Shown here: in pieces, positions 45,032-54,835 of the stretch
Layout of the letters: every line of letters starts with the position of its first letter
Position numbering within the stretch: position 1 is the stretch's first letter
NCBI RefSeq assembly: GCF_015097055.1
Contig: NZ_AP023366.1
Span: forward strand, 1,674,001 to 1,738,000
Direction of reading: 5' to 3'
Origin: Effusibacillus dendaii
GTDB taxonomy: Bacteria > Bacillota > Bacilli > Tumebacillales > Effusibacillaceae
DNA length: 64,000 bases
Position numbers and translations under genes: made by a program
The notes under the pieces: generated by a model
What the model saw: only the letters and a program-made list of their open reading frames with translations
Database searches by the model: none
What the model was told of the DNA's origin: nothing

Positions 45032-45041
45032 GCAGGCTGTT
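45006..45041 (-). terminator. Intrinsic terminator of the thioesterase gene, overlapping the opposing small gene
   Basis: AACAGCC-T-GCTCAA pairs with TTGAGC-G-GGCTGTT on the minus strand, followed by TTTTG. Confidence 0.75.
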
Positions 45042-45052
45042 CCTAACGAAAA

Positions 45053-45463
45053 TTATTTTTCTGAAAATACGCGGAAGGATGCGGTCGCCACCGCCAGCAA
45101 TGTGCCGTCAGCCGCTTCCGCTCTGGCCTCCGTTGTCACGGTACGCTTCGTGTGATGTACGACCCGCCCGCGCCCATAAATCGTTCCTTCGCTGACCGGC
45201 GCCAAGTACTGGATGTTCATATTGGTAGTTGCCTGATGAGGTCCGCACTTGGCGCGCGACGCCAACCCCATCGCGTTATCCAGCAATGTGGCGTACAACC
45301 CTCCATGCACCGTATCGTTCCCATTCAAATGATGTTTTTCGATCTTAACGGAAATGACCGAATGTCCAGGCTCCAAATGTTCCACTACGCATCCGGTATG
45401 CTGCCAGAACGGAACTCTCATAAAGAAATCCCGCAACTCCTGCAAATACTTGTCGTTCTCCAC
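45053..45463 (-). CDS. PaaI-type hotdog-fold thioesterase
   Basis: About 136 residues from GTG 45463; a TTG at 45508, 4 bases after the hydratase stop, is an alternative. Hotdog motif NGNDTVHGGLYATLLDNAMG (about 47-66) carries the HGG and acidic residue of PaaI/YbgC-like acyl-CoA thioesterases; the strand NIQYLAPVSEGTIYGRGRVV follows. It hydrolyses acyl- or aryl-CoA, likely as a CoA-recycling safety valve. Co-directional with and adjacent to enoyl-CoA hydratase, so part of the acyl-CoA cluster. Confidence 0.85.
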   Translation of the reverse strand: MENDKYLQELRDFFMRVPFWQHTGCVVEHLEPGHSVISVKIEKHHLNGNDTVHGGLYATLLDNAMGLASRAKCGPHQATTNMNIQYLAPVSEGTIYGRGRVVHHTKRTVTTEARAEAADGTLLAVATASFRVFSEK

Positions 45464-45511
45464 TGTAACACCCCCAGTTGTCTCACCCGTCCGGCACAGT
45501 ACCGGCAAGTC

Positions 45512-46288
45512 TTATTTCCCTTGAAAATTCGGCTTTCTCTTTTCCAAGAAGGCGGTCGTTCCTTCCCGTTTATCTTCGGATGTAAATAAAATGGCCTGCG
45601 CCAAACGCTCAATCACCATGCCCGTATCCAAATCGGTTTCCAAACCGGTCTGCACCGCCAATTTGGCAAGACGTACGGCAAGCGGACCTTTCGCCAGAAT
45701 CGCATCTGCCGTTTTGCGGACGGCAGACATCAGTTCATCAGGGGATGCCACCTGTGTGACAAGACCCATCTGCTTGGCTTCCGCCGCATCAATCATCGCA
45801 CCCGTCAAAATCATTTCCACCGCTTTGCCTTTTCCCACCAAACGAGCCAGCCGCTGTGTGCCGCCAGCCCCTGGAATTATGGCCAAATTCAGTTCCGGCA
45901 AGCCAAATTTGGCGTTTTCACTGGCAATCCGGATATCGCAGGACATGGCCAGTTCGCAGCCGCCGCCCAAAGCGAACCCGTTGACAGCCGCAATGGTCGG
46001 TTTCTCATACTGTTCCAGTTCCCGATAGAACGACTGCATATTGGATTCGAGCGCATCAAACAATGTTCGTTCCCGCAACTGCGCAATGTCGGCGCCAGCC
46101 GCAAACGATTTTTCTCCTGCTCCGGTGAATACGACCACCTGTACGGACGAATCAGTCCGCCATTGCTCCAATACGGACTTCATTTCGTTGACCGTTTCCA
46201 TATTCAATGCATTCCGCACTTCCGGGCGATTGATCGTAATGATGCCGATCGATTCCTTCACTTCAGCGATAATATTTTTAAGTTCCAT
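45512..46288 (-). CDS. Enoyl-CoA hydratase/isomerase (crotonase family)
   Basis: About 258 residues. Crotonase motifs: ITINRPEVRNALN (about 17-29), GAGEKSFAAGADIAQLRE (about 54-71) and the oxyanion and acid residues in NGFALGGGCELAMSCDIRIA (about 103-122), PGAGGTQRLARLVGKGKA (about 139-156). Hydrates trans-2-enoyl-CoA in beta-oxidation. ATG 46288 has GGAGGAAGG 5 bases upstream and overlaps the regulator's C-terminus by 11 bases, so it is coupled to it. Confidence 0.92.
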   Translation of the reverse strand: MELKNIIAEVKESIGIITINRPEVRNALNMETVNEMKSVLEQWRTDSSVQVVVFTGAGEKSFAAGADIAQLRERTLFDALESNMQSFYRELEQYEKPTIAAVNGFALGGGCELAMSCDIRIASENAKFGLPELNLAIIPGAGGTQRLARLVGKGKAVEMILTGAMIDAAEAKQMGLVTQVASPDELMSAVRKTADAILAKGPLAVRLAKLAVQTGLETDLDTGMVIERLAQAILFTSEDKREGTTAFLEKRKPNFQGK

Positions 46289-47996
46289 TCGGTCCTTCCT
46301 CCCCCTTCTGGCGTATGCCATATTTGTAGGCTTTTCGTATGGCGGTCGACTGGCTGATTTTTAACGCTTTCGCCACCTCGTACGAACTGCCATGCTGATC
46401 AAACGCTGCCTGCAAAATTTCCTGCTCATACCGCTCCAATACTTCCTGTAAACCGACCTGCTCGGCCACTGGCTGGCTACCCGCTTCCTCGTCCGGCATT
46501 TGATTGGCGGCAGCGGCCGGATCCCCTACCCCCGGCAGTTCGGCCAAATGTTCCGGAGTGATCACATGGTCGGGACTTACAACCAGCAACCGTTCGATAA
46601 AATTGGCCAGTTCCCGAATATTTCCCGGCCAATTGTACCGTTCCAGTATTTGCAGCGTCTCTTTTGTGAATTTTTTCGACGTTTGGTACTTGCGGTTAAA
46701 CTTGTCCAGATAAAATCGGATCAGCGGAATGATTTCCTCTTTCCTTTTGCGAAGAGGCGGTATCTCAATCGGCACCACATACAACCGATAGTATAAATCC
46801 TCCCGGAACGTTCCTTGCGCCACCATGTTTTTCAAATCGCGGTTGGTCGCCGCAACAATTCGCACATTCACTTTGATCGGTTTCACGCCGCCGACGCGGT
46901 GAAATTCCTGTTCCTGCAGGACGCGCAGCAACTTGACCTGCAAATGGAGCGGCAGTTCGCCAATCTCGTCGAGGAACAGCGTGCCTTCATCCGCCAGTTC
47001 GAACATACCCGGTTTGCCGTTCCGGTTGGCGCCGGTAAACGCGCCCGCTTCATAGCCAAACATTTCCGATTCAAGCAGTTCCTGCGGAATGGCGCCGCAG
47101 TTCACTTTGATAAACGCCCCTTTTTCATAACGGCTGCTGTTGCGGTGGATCATGCGGGCGACCACCTCTTTGCCAACACCCGACTCGCCAAGCAGCAAAA
47201 TCGTTGTGTCCGTATGAGCGACGCGGCGGGCCAGTTCCATCACCCGTTCCATCGATTGACTGGCCACCACAATCGGTTCTTCACCCGCATGAAATTTACG
47301 CAATTGAGACAATTCTTCCCGCAAACGGTTTAACTCCGATATGTCGCGCAAGTTTGTGACAACCCGGATGACCTCTCCCCGTTCATTGAACACCGGACTG
47401 CCCGTCATCAGGATCACTTTCCCTAACGCGTTTTCCTGAATCGACGTATATGGTTTTTTGTTTTTCATGACTTCGAACGTAACCGACTTTTGAACAACCC
47501 CTCGTTTCTCAAGATAACGGAGGTCTTTTCCGATATAATACTCTTTCGGAATTCCGGTCAGCCGTTCAATTGCATCGTTCGTCTTGAGCGTAATCCCATT
47601 CTTGTCAGTAATATAGATCCCGTCAAACGAGTTTTCAAAAATCGTATTCAATTCGTCCGCATCCGCCTGCGCCTCGATCAGTCGCTCCTGCATGCGGCGA
47701 AGCGGCAATAGATTGCAGGCGGTCAGCAGAACCAAGTGCCGATCGGCAGAATCCAAAACAGGGTAGGCGTCAATGGCGAGTTCCAGGCCCGGCAGCGACA
47801 CTTTCCAATGTTTCGGTTTTCCCGCCTGCATGATGTCCTGTATTTGCTTTCGCTTAATCAACTGTTTTAAATCGGACTCCAGTCCGTGCAACGGCTGCTC
47901 AATCCATTGCCGCAGCGTTCCGTTCACGAACCGCACCGTACCCCCGCCAGTCAGGCAGGCCAGCCCGATTTCATATGAAATGTGATCTTGTTCCAT
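46278..47996 (-). CDS. Sigma-54-dependent transcriptional activator with PAS domain
   Basis: A 572-residue enhancer-binding protein. PAS region about 105-220 ([20 protein letters not shown]). AAA+ core: Walker [15 protein letters not shown] (about 270-283), GAFTGA loop [12 protein letters not shown] (about 318-329), Walker [17 protein letters not shown] (about 340-355). C-terminal Fis-type [23 protein letters not shown] (about 540-560). It probably senses a substrate or CoA intermediate and activates the surrounding acyl-CoA genes with RpoN. A hairpin lies in the spacer between it and thiolase. No GG-N10-GC promoter was found with confidence. Confidence 0.93.
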   Translation of the reverse strand: MEQDHISYEIGLACLTGGGTVRFVNGTLRQWIEQPLHGLESDLKQLIKRKQIQDIMQAGKPKHWKVSLPGLELAIDAYPVLDSADRHLVLLTACNLLPLRRMQERLIEAQADADELNTIFENSFDGIYITDKNGITLKTNDAIERLTGIPKEYYIGKDLRYLEKRGVVQKSVTFEVMKNKKPYTSIQENALGKVILMTGSPVFNERGEVIRVVTNLRDISELNRLREELSQLRKFHAGEEPIVVASQSMERVMELARRVAHTDTTILLLGESGVGKEVVARMIHRNSSRYEKGAFIKVNCGAIPQELLESEMFGYEAGAFTGANRNGKPGMFELADEGTLFLDEIGELPLHLQVKLLRVLQEQEFHRVGGVKPIKVNVRIVAATNRDLKNMVAQGTFREDLYYRLYVVPIEIPPLRKRKEEIIPLIRFYLDKFNRKYQTSKKFTKETLQILERYNWPGNIRELANFIERLLVVSPDHVITPEHLAELPGVGDPAAAANQMPDEEAGSQPVAEQVGLQEVLERYEQEILQAAFDQHGSSYEVAKALKISQSTAIRKAYKYGIRQKGEEGPNGT

Positions 47997-48015
47997 GACG
48001 GTTCCCTCCGCCTGA

Positions 48016-48041
48016 GAAATCCTATCTGTTAGATTTCTCTA
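48016..48041 (-). repeat. Perfect 8-bp inverted repeat between thiolase and regulator genes
   Basis: GAGAAATC and GATTTCTC with a 10-base loop and no T-run. It could be an operator or an mRNA-processing site; function unknown. Confidence 0.45.
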
Positions 48042-48059
48042 AAAACGGAAGAGAATCCT

Positions 48060-49256
48060 TTATCGTCTGAGATTTTCCACAATCGTCGAAATTCCCTGGC
48101 CGCCGCCAATACAGAGAGTCACCATTCCATAGCGGGAACCGCGGCGTTCCATCTCATACAGCAGTTTGGCCATCAGAATGGCACCGGTTGCCCCCAACGG
48201 ATGTCCCAAGGCGATAGCTCCCCCGTTGACGTTGACCTTTTCCAGACCGATGCCCAGTTCCTTAATGACAGCCAAAGATTGTGCAGCGAACGCTTCGTTC
48301 AGCTCGATCAGATCGATGTCGTCCAGCGTGAGACCTGCCATCTTCAATGCTTTGCGGGTTGAAGGAACCGGTCCAATACCCATGATTTCCGGCGATACGC
48401 CAGATACGGCCTGTGCAATCATGCGGGCGCGCGGCTTCAGGCCACGGTCTGCCGCTGTTTTTTCCGACATGACAACCGCCACAGACGCCCCGTCATTCCG
48501 GCCACTTGCATTGCCCGCTGTCACGGTGCCACCTTTTTTGAAAACGGGGGGAAGCGCCAGCAGTTTTTCGACCGATGTCAATCGCGGATGTTCGTCCGTA
48601 TCAAACACGATCGTTTCTTTTTTCGACTTGATTTCGTAAGGAACGATTTCGTCTTTGAACTTGCCGGATGAAATCGCCAGGGCAGCCCGACTTTGGCTGA
48701 GATACGCAAATTCGTCCTGCTCCTGTCTGCTGATCTGGTATTTTTCGGCCAGGTTTTCAGCCGTCAATCCCATCGTCAAATCTTTGCCGTACACTTCCGG
48801 CGGCTGTGAACCGGGCTGGCTTTCCGTATTCGAATCATACAGCGTGACATTGCCGGTACCCAGTCCAAAACGGGCCCCTTTCAGATAGAACGGCGCATTG
48901 CTCATGCTTTCCGTACCGCCTGCCAGAATGATGTCCGCAAAGCCGCACTGGATTTGCTGCCAGGCATTGTTAATCGCTTGCAGACCGGAACCGCACTGCC
49001 GCTGCACCGTGTAGGCGGGCACCTCAATTGGCAATCCTGCCCTCAGCATCGCCACACGCGCCACGTTTGCCGCATCGGCGCTCTGTTTGGTCTGGCCAAG
49101 AATTACCTCATCCACTTCGGTTCCTGCAATGCCGGTTCTTTTCAATACTTCTTCGATCACTTTCGCCGCCAGAAAATCGGCTTCTACATCTTTCAGGGTA
49201 CCGCCGATCCGGCCAATCGCCGTTCGGACCACATCTACAATTACAACTCCGTTCAT
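48060..49256 (-). CDS. Acetyl-CoA acetyltransferase (thiolase)
   Basis: A 398-residue thiolase II. Catalytic Cys in VQRQCGSGLQAINNAW (about 84-99, Cys near 88), NGGAIALGHPLGATGAI (about 345-361, catalytic His), and CIGGGQGIS (Cys near 383) at the C-terminus. Interconverts acetoacetyl-CoA with acetyl-CoA (or 3-ketoacyl-CoA cleavage). ATG 49256 has GAGGAGG upstream. Together with the CoA-transferase upstream it completes acetoacetate / 3-ketoacid breakdown. Confidence 0.95.
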   Translation of the reverse strand: MNGVVIVDVVRTAIGRIGGTLKDVEADFLAAKVIEEVLKRTGIAGTEVDEVILGQTKQSADAANVARVAMLRAGLPIEVPAYTVQRQCGSGLQAINNAWQQIQCGFADIILAGGTESMSNAPFYLKGARFGLGTGNVTLYDSNTESQPGSQPPEVYGKDLTMGLTAENLAEKYQISRQEQDEFAYLSQSRAALAISSGKFKDEIVPYEIKSKKETIVFDTDEHPRLTSVEKLLALPPVFKKGGTVTAGNASGRNDGASVAVVMSEKTAADRGLKPRARMIAQAVSGVSPEIMGIGPVPSTRKALKMAGLTLDDIDLIELNEAFAAQSLAVIKELGIGLEKVNVNGGAIALGHPLGATGAILMAKLLYEMERRGSRYGMVTLCIGGGQGISTIVENLRR

Positions 49257-49298
49257 ATCGCTTCCTCCTCGTTTGCTTGATGGGCGGTGCCCACTTTT

Positions 49299-49982
49299 TC
49301 AAGCACCTCTTTGCTCCAGGGAAACAGGACGACTGACAAATTTAAAATCGGGCGCCAGCCGATACTCAGCCGGCGTAATCTCCTTCAGCTGTTCCAACGT
49401 GAGTTCATCGACCGCTTCCCGCAAAATCATCTGCCCATTGGTAAATGTAAACACCGCATATTCGGTTACCAAAATATCCACTTCTCCTTTTGCCGTCAGC
49501 GGATAGGTGCATTCTTTCACTACTTTTGGCTGACCTTGCGGATCCAAGTGGGTCGTGGCGACGATAACCGTTCGTGCACCAACAATTAAATCCATCGCAC
49601 CGCCGACTCCCAGCACATCTTTGCCGGGAATCGCCCAGTTGGCTATATCCCCCGTCTGGCTGACCTGCAGACCGCCAATCACTGTCTTGTCGACATGCCC
49701 GCCCCGCATCATCGCAAACGCCATGGCCGAGTCAAAAAAGGAAGCGCCCGGCAGTTCTGAGACCGGCAGTTTGCTGGCATTGATTAAGTCCATATCGACT
49801 TGGTCAGCGGGCGGCGTCGGCCCGACTCCCAAAATGCCGTTTTCGGATTGCAGGAACAACTTTCGATCCGCTGGAATATAGTCCGCGACAAGTACCGGAA
49901 TCCCGATCCCCAGATTGACGATATCGCCTTCCTGCAGTTCCTGTGCCGCCCGCCAAGCGATATAGTGACGCACATTGATCAT
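49299..49982 (-). CDS. 3-oxoacid CoA-transferase subunit B
   Basis: A 227-residue family I CoA-transferase beta subunit. The catalytic Glu is in [15 protein letters not shown] (about 44-58); [16 protein letters not shown] and [20 protein letters not shown] are further family motifs. Moves CoA between succinyl-CoA (or acetyl-CoA) and acetoacetate or a related acid. ATG 49982 overlaps the A-subunit stop by four bases and has GGGAGG upstream. SCOT- versus AtoD/A-type specificity cannot be told. Confidence 0.93.
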   Translation of the reverse strand: MINVRHYIAWRAAQELQEGDIVNLGIGIPVLVADYIPADRKLFLQSENGILGVGPTPPADQVDMDLINASKLPVSELPGASFFDSAMAFAMMRGGHVDKTVIGGLQVSQTGDIANWAIPGKDVLGVGGAMDLIVGARTVIVATTHLDPQGQPKVVKECTYPLTAKGEVDILVTEYAVFTFTNGQMILREAVDELTLEQLKEITPAEYRLAPDFKFVSRPVSLEQRGA

Positions 49983-50641
49983 ACGGACACCTCCCGACAG
50001 ACGACCACATCAACGAACAAATGCGGTGTGACAATCTTTTCCGGATCCAATTCTCCGATTTCCACCACTTCATCCACTTCCGCAATTGTCAGATCGGCAG
50101 CCATCGCCATCAGCGGATTGAAATTGCGGGCCGTCTTGTAATAGATCAGATTGCCGTAACGATCTGCTTTATACGCCTTGATCAGCGCGATATCCGCACG
50201 CAAACTTCTTTCCAGCACATATTCCCGACCATCAAACAGTTTCGTCTCTTTTCCCTCTGCCAGCAGGGTCCCGGCGCCAGTAGGCGTATAAAAAGCGGCT
50301 ATTCCGCTGCCGCCCAAGCGGATCGCTTCCGAAAACGTCCCCTGCGGCAACAGTTGGACCTCCAGCTTTCCTTCCCGCTGATAACGAAGTACGTCCGGAT
50401 TGCTTGTAAAATATGTGCCAATTGCTTTCCGGAGCCGGTCTTTCAACAGCAGTTTGCCAAGCCCCTGCCCCTGCTGTCCCACATTGTTGCTGATAACAGT
50501 CAGATCGCAAACATCGCTTTCCAAGAGCGCGTCAATCAGCGTCATCGGTTGGCCGGACAGGCCAAAACCGCCGACCATCATGGAGGCGCCGTTTGGAATT
50601 AATGCAATTGCCTCTTTTGCCGTCATAAACTTTGCCGGCAT
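49979..50641 (-). CDS. 3-oxoacid CoA-transferase subunit A
   Basis: About 220 residues. ALIPNGASMMVGGFGLSGQP (about 12-31) is the CoA-binding glycine loop of the alpha subunit; VISNNVGQQGQGLGKLLLK and GSGIAAFYTPTGAGT follow. I place the start at ATG 50641 with GAGGG a few bases upstream; ATG 50647 or an upstream start at 50707 overlapping the dehydrogenase are alternatives. It lies directly downstream of the dehydrogenase gene (50683-51555). Confidence 0.92.
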   Translation of the reverse strand: MPAKFMTAKEAIALIPNGASMMVGGFGLSGQPMTLIDALLESDVCDLTVISNNVGQQGQGLGKLLLKDRLRKAIGTYFTSNPDVLRYQREGKLEVQLLPQGTFSEAIRLGGSGIAAFYTPTGAGTLLAEGKETKLFDGREYVLERSLRADIALIKAYKADRYGNLIYYKTARNFNPLMAMAADLTIAEVDEVVEIGELDPEKIVTPHLFVDVVVCREVSV

Positions 50642-50682
50642 GGTCATCCCTCGCTTTTTGGGAAAATTAACGATTCCTTCCC

Positions 50683-51555
50683 CTATTTTTTCGAGTAGTC
50701 GTACCATCCTTTGCCTGTTTTGCGGCCCAGTTCCCCTTTTTCAAACTTTTGTTTGACAGACGGTTTGGGGCCGTCGTTCGGGTTGCCCGTTTCCTGCATG
50801 CGTTGCATGCGCACATAATAGTTCACGTCAATCCCCGTCAAATCCATCAAGGCAAACGGTCCAATCGGATGGTTCAATGCTTTTGTGCAAGCCAAGTCTA
50901 TATCTTCAAATGATGCGATGCCCTGTTCATACAGGTTCACTGCTTCGTCCATCAGAGCGCCTAAAATACGGTTGGCCACAAAGCCGGAAATCTCTTTGTT
51001 GAGCGTAATCGGAAGTTTGCCGATGCGCTTTGCCAGTTCGACTGTGGTATCCACCGTTTCCTGCGAAGTCTGCGGGTTGCGAACCACTTCCACCAGTTGC
51101 ATCACAAGTGCCGGATTAAAAAAGTGCATATTGCAGACACGATCGGGACGACTGGTTGCGTCGGCGATTTTGGAACTGACAATCGTCGAGCTGTTGGTCG
51201 CCAAAATGGCGTGGGACGGCGCCATTTTGTCCAATTTGGCAAACAGGTCGCGCTTGGCATCCAGTTTTTCAATAATCGCCTCAATGGCAAAATCAGCATC
51301 GACGGCCGCTTTTTCCAATTCGGTCGTAAACGACAAACGGGCAAATGCATCGTCCACCTGCTGCTGTGTAAGACGTCCTTTTGCCACTCTGTTTTTCATG
51401 TGCCCTTGCAGGGATTCCTGCGCTTTTTGCAAACTTTCTTCCGCTACATCCTGAACGGTTACGCGATACCCGGCCAACGCGCAGACCATCGCAATCTGCG
51501 ACCCCATCGCGCCAGAACCGACAACCAGAATATGTTTGATTTGATCGATAGACAT
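50683..51555 (-). CDS. 3-hydroxybutyryl-CoA dehydrogenase
   Basis: A 290-residue NAD-dependent dehydrogenase. Rossmann VVGSGAMGSQIAMVCALAGY (about 10-29), catalytic region CNMHFFNPALVMQLVEVVRN (about 142-161) and C-terminal NHPIGPFALMDLTGIDVNYY. ATG 51555 has AAGGAGG 8 bases upstream. Second of three paralogues in the window; it leads a sub-operon with the CoA-transferase and thiolase. Its 5' side is a 509-bp spacer carrying a structured repeat. Confidence 0.93.
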   Translation of the reverse strand: MSIDQIKHILVVGSGAMGSQIAMVCALAGYRVTVQDVAEESLQKAQESLQGHMKNRVAKGRLTQQQVDDAFARLSFTTELEKAAVDADFAIEAIIEKLDAKRDLFAKLDKMAPSHAILATNSSTIVSSKIADATSRPDRVCNMHFFNPALVMQLVEVVRNPQTSQETVDTTVELAKRIGKLPITLNKEISGFVANRILGALMDEAVNLYEQGIASFEDIDLACTKALNHPIGPFALMDLTGIDVNYYVRMQRMQETGNPNDGPKPSVKQKFEKGELGRKTGKGWYDYSKK

Positions 51556-52064
51556 CGGGATTCCTCCTTGTCGTTTTGGATACCGGTACAATATCCCTTT
51601 TCTTTGACGATAAAAACAAGACCGCTGCACTCCTCAAATGGAAGGCACGTTCTAACTCGCTTCTTTTTGCAGGCAAGATTTGTTAGGCTAGGGTGCCGAT
51701 ACGCCCAAAGGAACGATTGCGCCGCAATGAACAACGGCTTCGAACACGCTGCTTCATGAGCGAAGTTCAATTGCTGTGCAATCCGCTCACTTTCCGGCGG
51801 GGCGCATTTCTGTTGCAAGACAACATTCACGAACACGTACTAGCGAAGCGTAGACGAATGATTAGATCTTGTCCGTTGTACCCATAGGGCACAAGTCGCG
51901 TCAAGGCAGTAAACTGCCAGATCGCGCTATGTTTGAGCGAAGCGAGTTTAGGACAGATCTTTCATTCGGCAAGCTGAGCGGTTCACAATCTTCATCCAGT
52001 CATGTGTTCGTATGTTGTGGGCGAACAGAAACGCGATACACCGCCACACAACGATCAGCAACTT
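51556..52064. other. 509-bp intergenic region with structured repeat
   Basis: Contains a structured repeat at 51864-51960 (separate entry) plus small palindromes such as CTAGCGAAGCGTAG near 51839-51852 and ATTGC-GCC-GCAAT near 51717-51729. No convincing coding region. It must also contain the promoter of the downstream dehydrogenase operon, which I cannot place. Confidence 0.5.
51864..51960 (+). repeat. Structured intergenic repeat, copy A
   Basis: Outer stem AGATC-T-TGTCC / GGACAGATCT; hairpin TTGTACCC-ATA-GGGCACAA (51876-51894); hairpin GGCAG-TAAA-CTGCC (51905-51918); then a 26-base stretch (51926-51951) beginning GCTATGTTTGAGCGAAGCGA that is identical in copy B. The outer and second stems differ from copy B while keeping base pairing. 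Confidence 0.8.
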
Positions 52065-53204
52065 TTACTTCCCCAAAATATTGGCCGCGATAATATTTCT
52101 CTGAATCTCGTTGGTACCTTCGTAGATTTTCGTAATGCGGGCATCCCGATAGAACCGTTCCACCGCATATTCCTTCATGTAGCCAAGTCCGCCAAAAATC
52201 TGCAGCGCACGGTCTGCCACCTTGTTAAACGTATCGGTTGCAAACAGCTTGGTCATCGCCGCTTCCTTCAACGCTTTTTCACCGTTTTCCAAACGTTCGG
52301 CCACCGAATAATTGAACGCGCGGCCGACTTCCGTTTCCGTTGCCATGTCTGCCAATATCCAACGCAGCCCTTGATTTGTCGCAATGGGTTTGCCAAACTG
52401 TACGCGCTGCTGCATATAATCAGTCGCCAATTCGATCAGCTTCTGGCAGGAGCCGTATGCCCTTGCCGCCAAGGTGCATCGCCCTTCCGTCAAAATTTTC
52501 AACGCGTTGGCATAGCCCATGCCGACTTCACCGATCACATTTTCTTCCGGCACTTCCAGGTCCTCAAAAAACAACTGGGCGGTGTGAGAGCCGCGCAATC
52601 CCATTTTTTTATCAACAGCCCCCACTTTGAATCCGGGGAAGTTTTTCTCGACGGCGAAGGCGGTAAAACCGCCCTTGACACCTTTTGTCGGGTCAGTGAC
52701 TGCGATCACGGTGAATAAATCGGCATAAGGACCGTTGGTAATGAAATGTTTCATGCCGTTGACGATCCATCGGTCTCCTTTTTTCTCCGCGCGTGTTTTC
52801 AGGTTGGTGGCGTCGGAACCCGCTTCCGGTTCGGACAGCGCGAAGGCAGCCAACAGTTTTCCTTCCGCCAAGGCGGGCAGATATTTGTTTTTCAGATACT
52901 CGCTGCCCAGCCGAACGATACCGGTACTGCCGATCCCGGTATGGGCACTGATAATGGACACAAATCCGTTATGCGTCCGGCCCATTTTTTCAAGAACGAG
53001 ACATTTGCCAACGACGCCAAGCCCCAAACCGCCGTATTCTTCGGGGATCCCCATGCCATAAAGCCCCAATTCCTTGGCCGTCTGCAGCAAATGTTCCGGT
53101 ACATGGTCTTCTTCTTCGATCTGGTTAGCGAACGGTTCCACTTCATTGTCGATAAACTCCTGTACGGTGCGCGCAATCTGTTTCAACTCTTCCGAAAATT
53201 GCAT
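52065..53204 (-). CDS. Acyl-CoA dehydrogenase
   Basis: A 379-residue FAD enzyme oxidising acyl-CoA to trans-2-enoyl-CoA. ACAD signatures AAFALSEPEAGSDATNLKTR (about 118-137) and the C-terminal QIFGGLGYMKEYAVERFYRD (about 338-357), ending ITKIYEGTNEIQRNIIA. The catalytic base lies near IYEGTNE (Glu 364-368). ATG 53204 has GAGGAG 8 bases upstream. One of three paralogues; it follows the acyl-CoA synthetase gene at 53255. Confidence 0.95.
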   Translation of the reverse strand: MQFSEELKQIARTVQEFIDNEVEPFANQIEEEDHVPEHLLQTAKELGLYGMGIPEEYGGLGLGVVGKCLVLEKMGRTHNGFVSIISAHTGIGSTGIVRLGSEYLKNKYLPALAEGKLLAAFALSEPEAGSDATNLKTRAEKKGDRWIVNGMKHFITNGPYADLFTVIAVTDPTKGVKGGFTAFAVEKNFPGFKVGAVDKKMGLRGSHTAQLFFEDLEVPEENVIGEVGMGYANALKILTEGRCTLAARAYGSCQKLIELATDYMQQRVQFGKPIATNQGLRWILADMATETEVGRAFNYSVAERLENGEKALKEAAMTKLFATDTFNKVADRALQIFGGLGYMKEYAVERFYRDARITKIYEGTNEIQRNIIAANILGK

Positions 53205-53254
53205 CTTGATGTCTCCTCTTCTATTTCATATTGAAATGGTTTTCACGTTAGAAT

Positions 53255-54823
53255 TCAACGATTCGCAGACTTCATTCTCTCCAACTCTTGTTCGACCAGC
53301 GTGCGTTTCAAAATCTTGCCGACCGTCGTCTTCGGCAGTGCGTCTCGAAACTCGATGCTGCGCGGCACTTTGTATGCCGTTAGACGTTCCCTGCAAAATG
53401 AGATCAACTCTTCTTCCGTAACCGTTTCGCCCTGTTTGGGAACGACAAACGATTTGACCGCTTCCCCCCGATACGGGTCCGGGATGCCCACCACAGCCGC
53501 TTCCTGCACTTTCGAATGTTGATAAAGCACCTCTTCGACTTCTTTCGGGTACACGTTGAAACCGCCTGTAATGATCATTTCTTTCTTGCGGCCGACGATA
53601 TAAAAATAGCCGTCGTCGTCAATGGTTGCGATGTCCCCCGTATGGAGCCAGCCGTCGCGAATCGTTTTGGCCGTTTCCTCCGGGTTATTCCAGTACCCTT
53701 TCATCACTTGCGGACCTTTGACCACCAGTTCACCCGGTTCGCCCGGCGGCATGATCTTCGTACCCGTTTCCAGATCAACAACACGCGCCTCCGTCAACGG
53801 GAATGGGATTCCGATGCTGCCCGGCTTTCGAACGCCATTCATCGGATTACGGTGGGTAACGGGACCCGCTTCCGACAACCCATACCCTTCCGTAATTTTC
53901 GCGCCTGTTCTTGCTTCAAACTGCCGGATAATTTCGACTGGAAGCGGCGCCGAACCGCAGATGGTCGATTTAAACGATGTCATATCGACTTCGGCACTTT
54001 TTGGATGGTTCAGCATCGCGATATACATAGTGGGTACGCCGGAAAACAGGGTAGGCCGATAGGTTTTGATAATTTCAAGCACTTCACCCGCATCAAACTT
54101 CGGACGCAGCACAATGGTTCCGCCAATCAACACGCCCAGGTTCATAACGGCTGTCATTCCGTACACATGGTATAACGGGGCCAACCCCAGCAGCACTTCG
54201 CCCGGGATCTCAATTACCGAAGACGAAAACTGATAGCTTTGGCGGGCATTGGCTACCAGGTTGTAGTGTGTCAGCATCACACCTTTTGATCGCCCGGTGG
54301 TGCCGCCTGTGTACTGCAGCACCGCCACATCTTCCTGCGGATCGATCTGCAACTGCGGAGGATTGGGACTTGTATCGGCGAATACCCGTTCCGTATCGAC
54401 ACCGAATCCCTTGCCATTCGAATCGTCGAACAACAATACCTCTTTCACCGGATGCTGTGCGGTGACGCTTTGCAGTTTGTCCGCCTGGTCAGCCGCCGCC
54501 AAAATCCAGCTGGCGCCTGAATCTTCCATGATATGGAGCAGTTCATGCTCCGTATAAAACGGATTGACCTGTACGACAATGCCGCCAGCCCGCAATACGG
54601 CGTAATAGGAGATGATATACTCCGGCCGGTTGGGAAACATCACGGCTGCCCGATCCCCTTTTTGCAAACCTGTGGCGGCCAACGCGGTTGCCAAGCGGTC
54701 TACACGGTCAAGCAACTGCTGATAGGTCATCGATTGATCATAGTAACGTACCGCCACCCGGTCCGGGTACTTTCCAGCGGTGTCGAGCAAAAATTGGAAC
54801 ACCGGTTGCAGCGGAATTTGCAT
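53255..54823 (-). CDS. Long-chain acyl-CoA synthetase (AMP-forming)
   Basis: A 522-residue ANL-superfamily ligase activating a carboxylic acid with ATP and CoA. A3 motif VLQYTGGTTGRSKGVMLTHY (about 167-186), A5 ITEGYGLSEAGPVTH (about 311-325), A7-A8 WLHTGDIATIDDDGYFYIVG (about 393-412) and the C-terminal Lys region LPKTTVGKILKR (about 501-512). ATG 54823 has GGGGGA upstream. Lies 12 bases downstream of the acyl-CoA dehydrogenase gene (54836). The chain-length range is not visible. Confidence 0.94.
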   Translation of the reverse strand: MQIPLQPVFQFLLDTAGKYPDRVAVRYYDQSMTYQQLLDRVDRLATALAATGLQKGDRAAVMFPNRPEYIISYYAVLRAGGIVVQVNPFYTEHELLHIMEDSGASWILAAADQADKLQSVTAQHPVKEVLLFDDSNGKGFGVDTERVFADTSPNPPQLQIDPQEDVAVLQYTGGTTGRSKGVMLTHYNLVANARQSYQFSSSVIEIPGEVLLGLAPLYHVYGMTAVMNLGVLIGGTIVLRPKFDAGEVLEIIKTYRPTLFSGVPTMYIAMLNHPKSAEVDMTSFKSTICGSAPLPVEIIRQFEARTGAKITEGYGLSEAGPVTHRNPMNGVRKPGSIGIPFPLTEARVVDLETGTKIMPPGEPGELVVKGPQVMKGYWNNPEETAKTIRDGWLHTGDIATIDDDGYFYIVGRKKEMIITGGFNVYPKEVEEVLYQHSKVQEAAVVGIPDPYRGEAVKSFVVPKQGETVTEEELISFCRERLTAYKVPRSIEFRDALPKTTVGKILKRTLVEQELERMKSANR

Positions 54824-54835
54824 GATGAGTCCCCC

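Noticed and set aside
51459-51836. 125-codon minus-strand frame in the spacer and dehydrogenase start
   Set aside because: Overlaps the dehydrogenase in another frame, no ribosome site, and covers the spacer palindromes.
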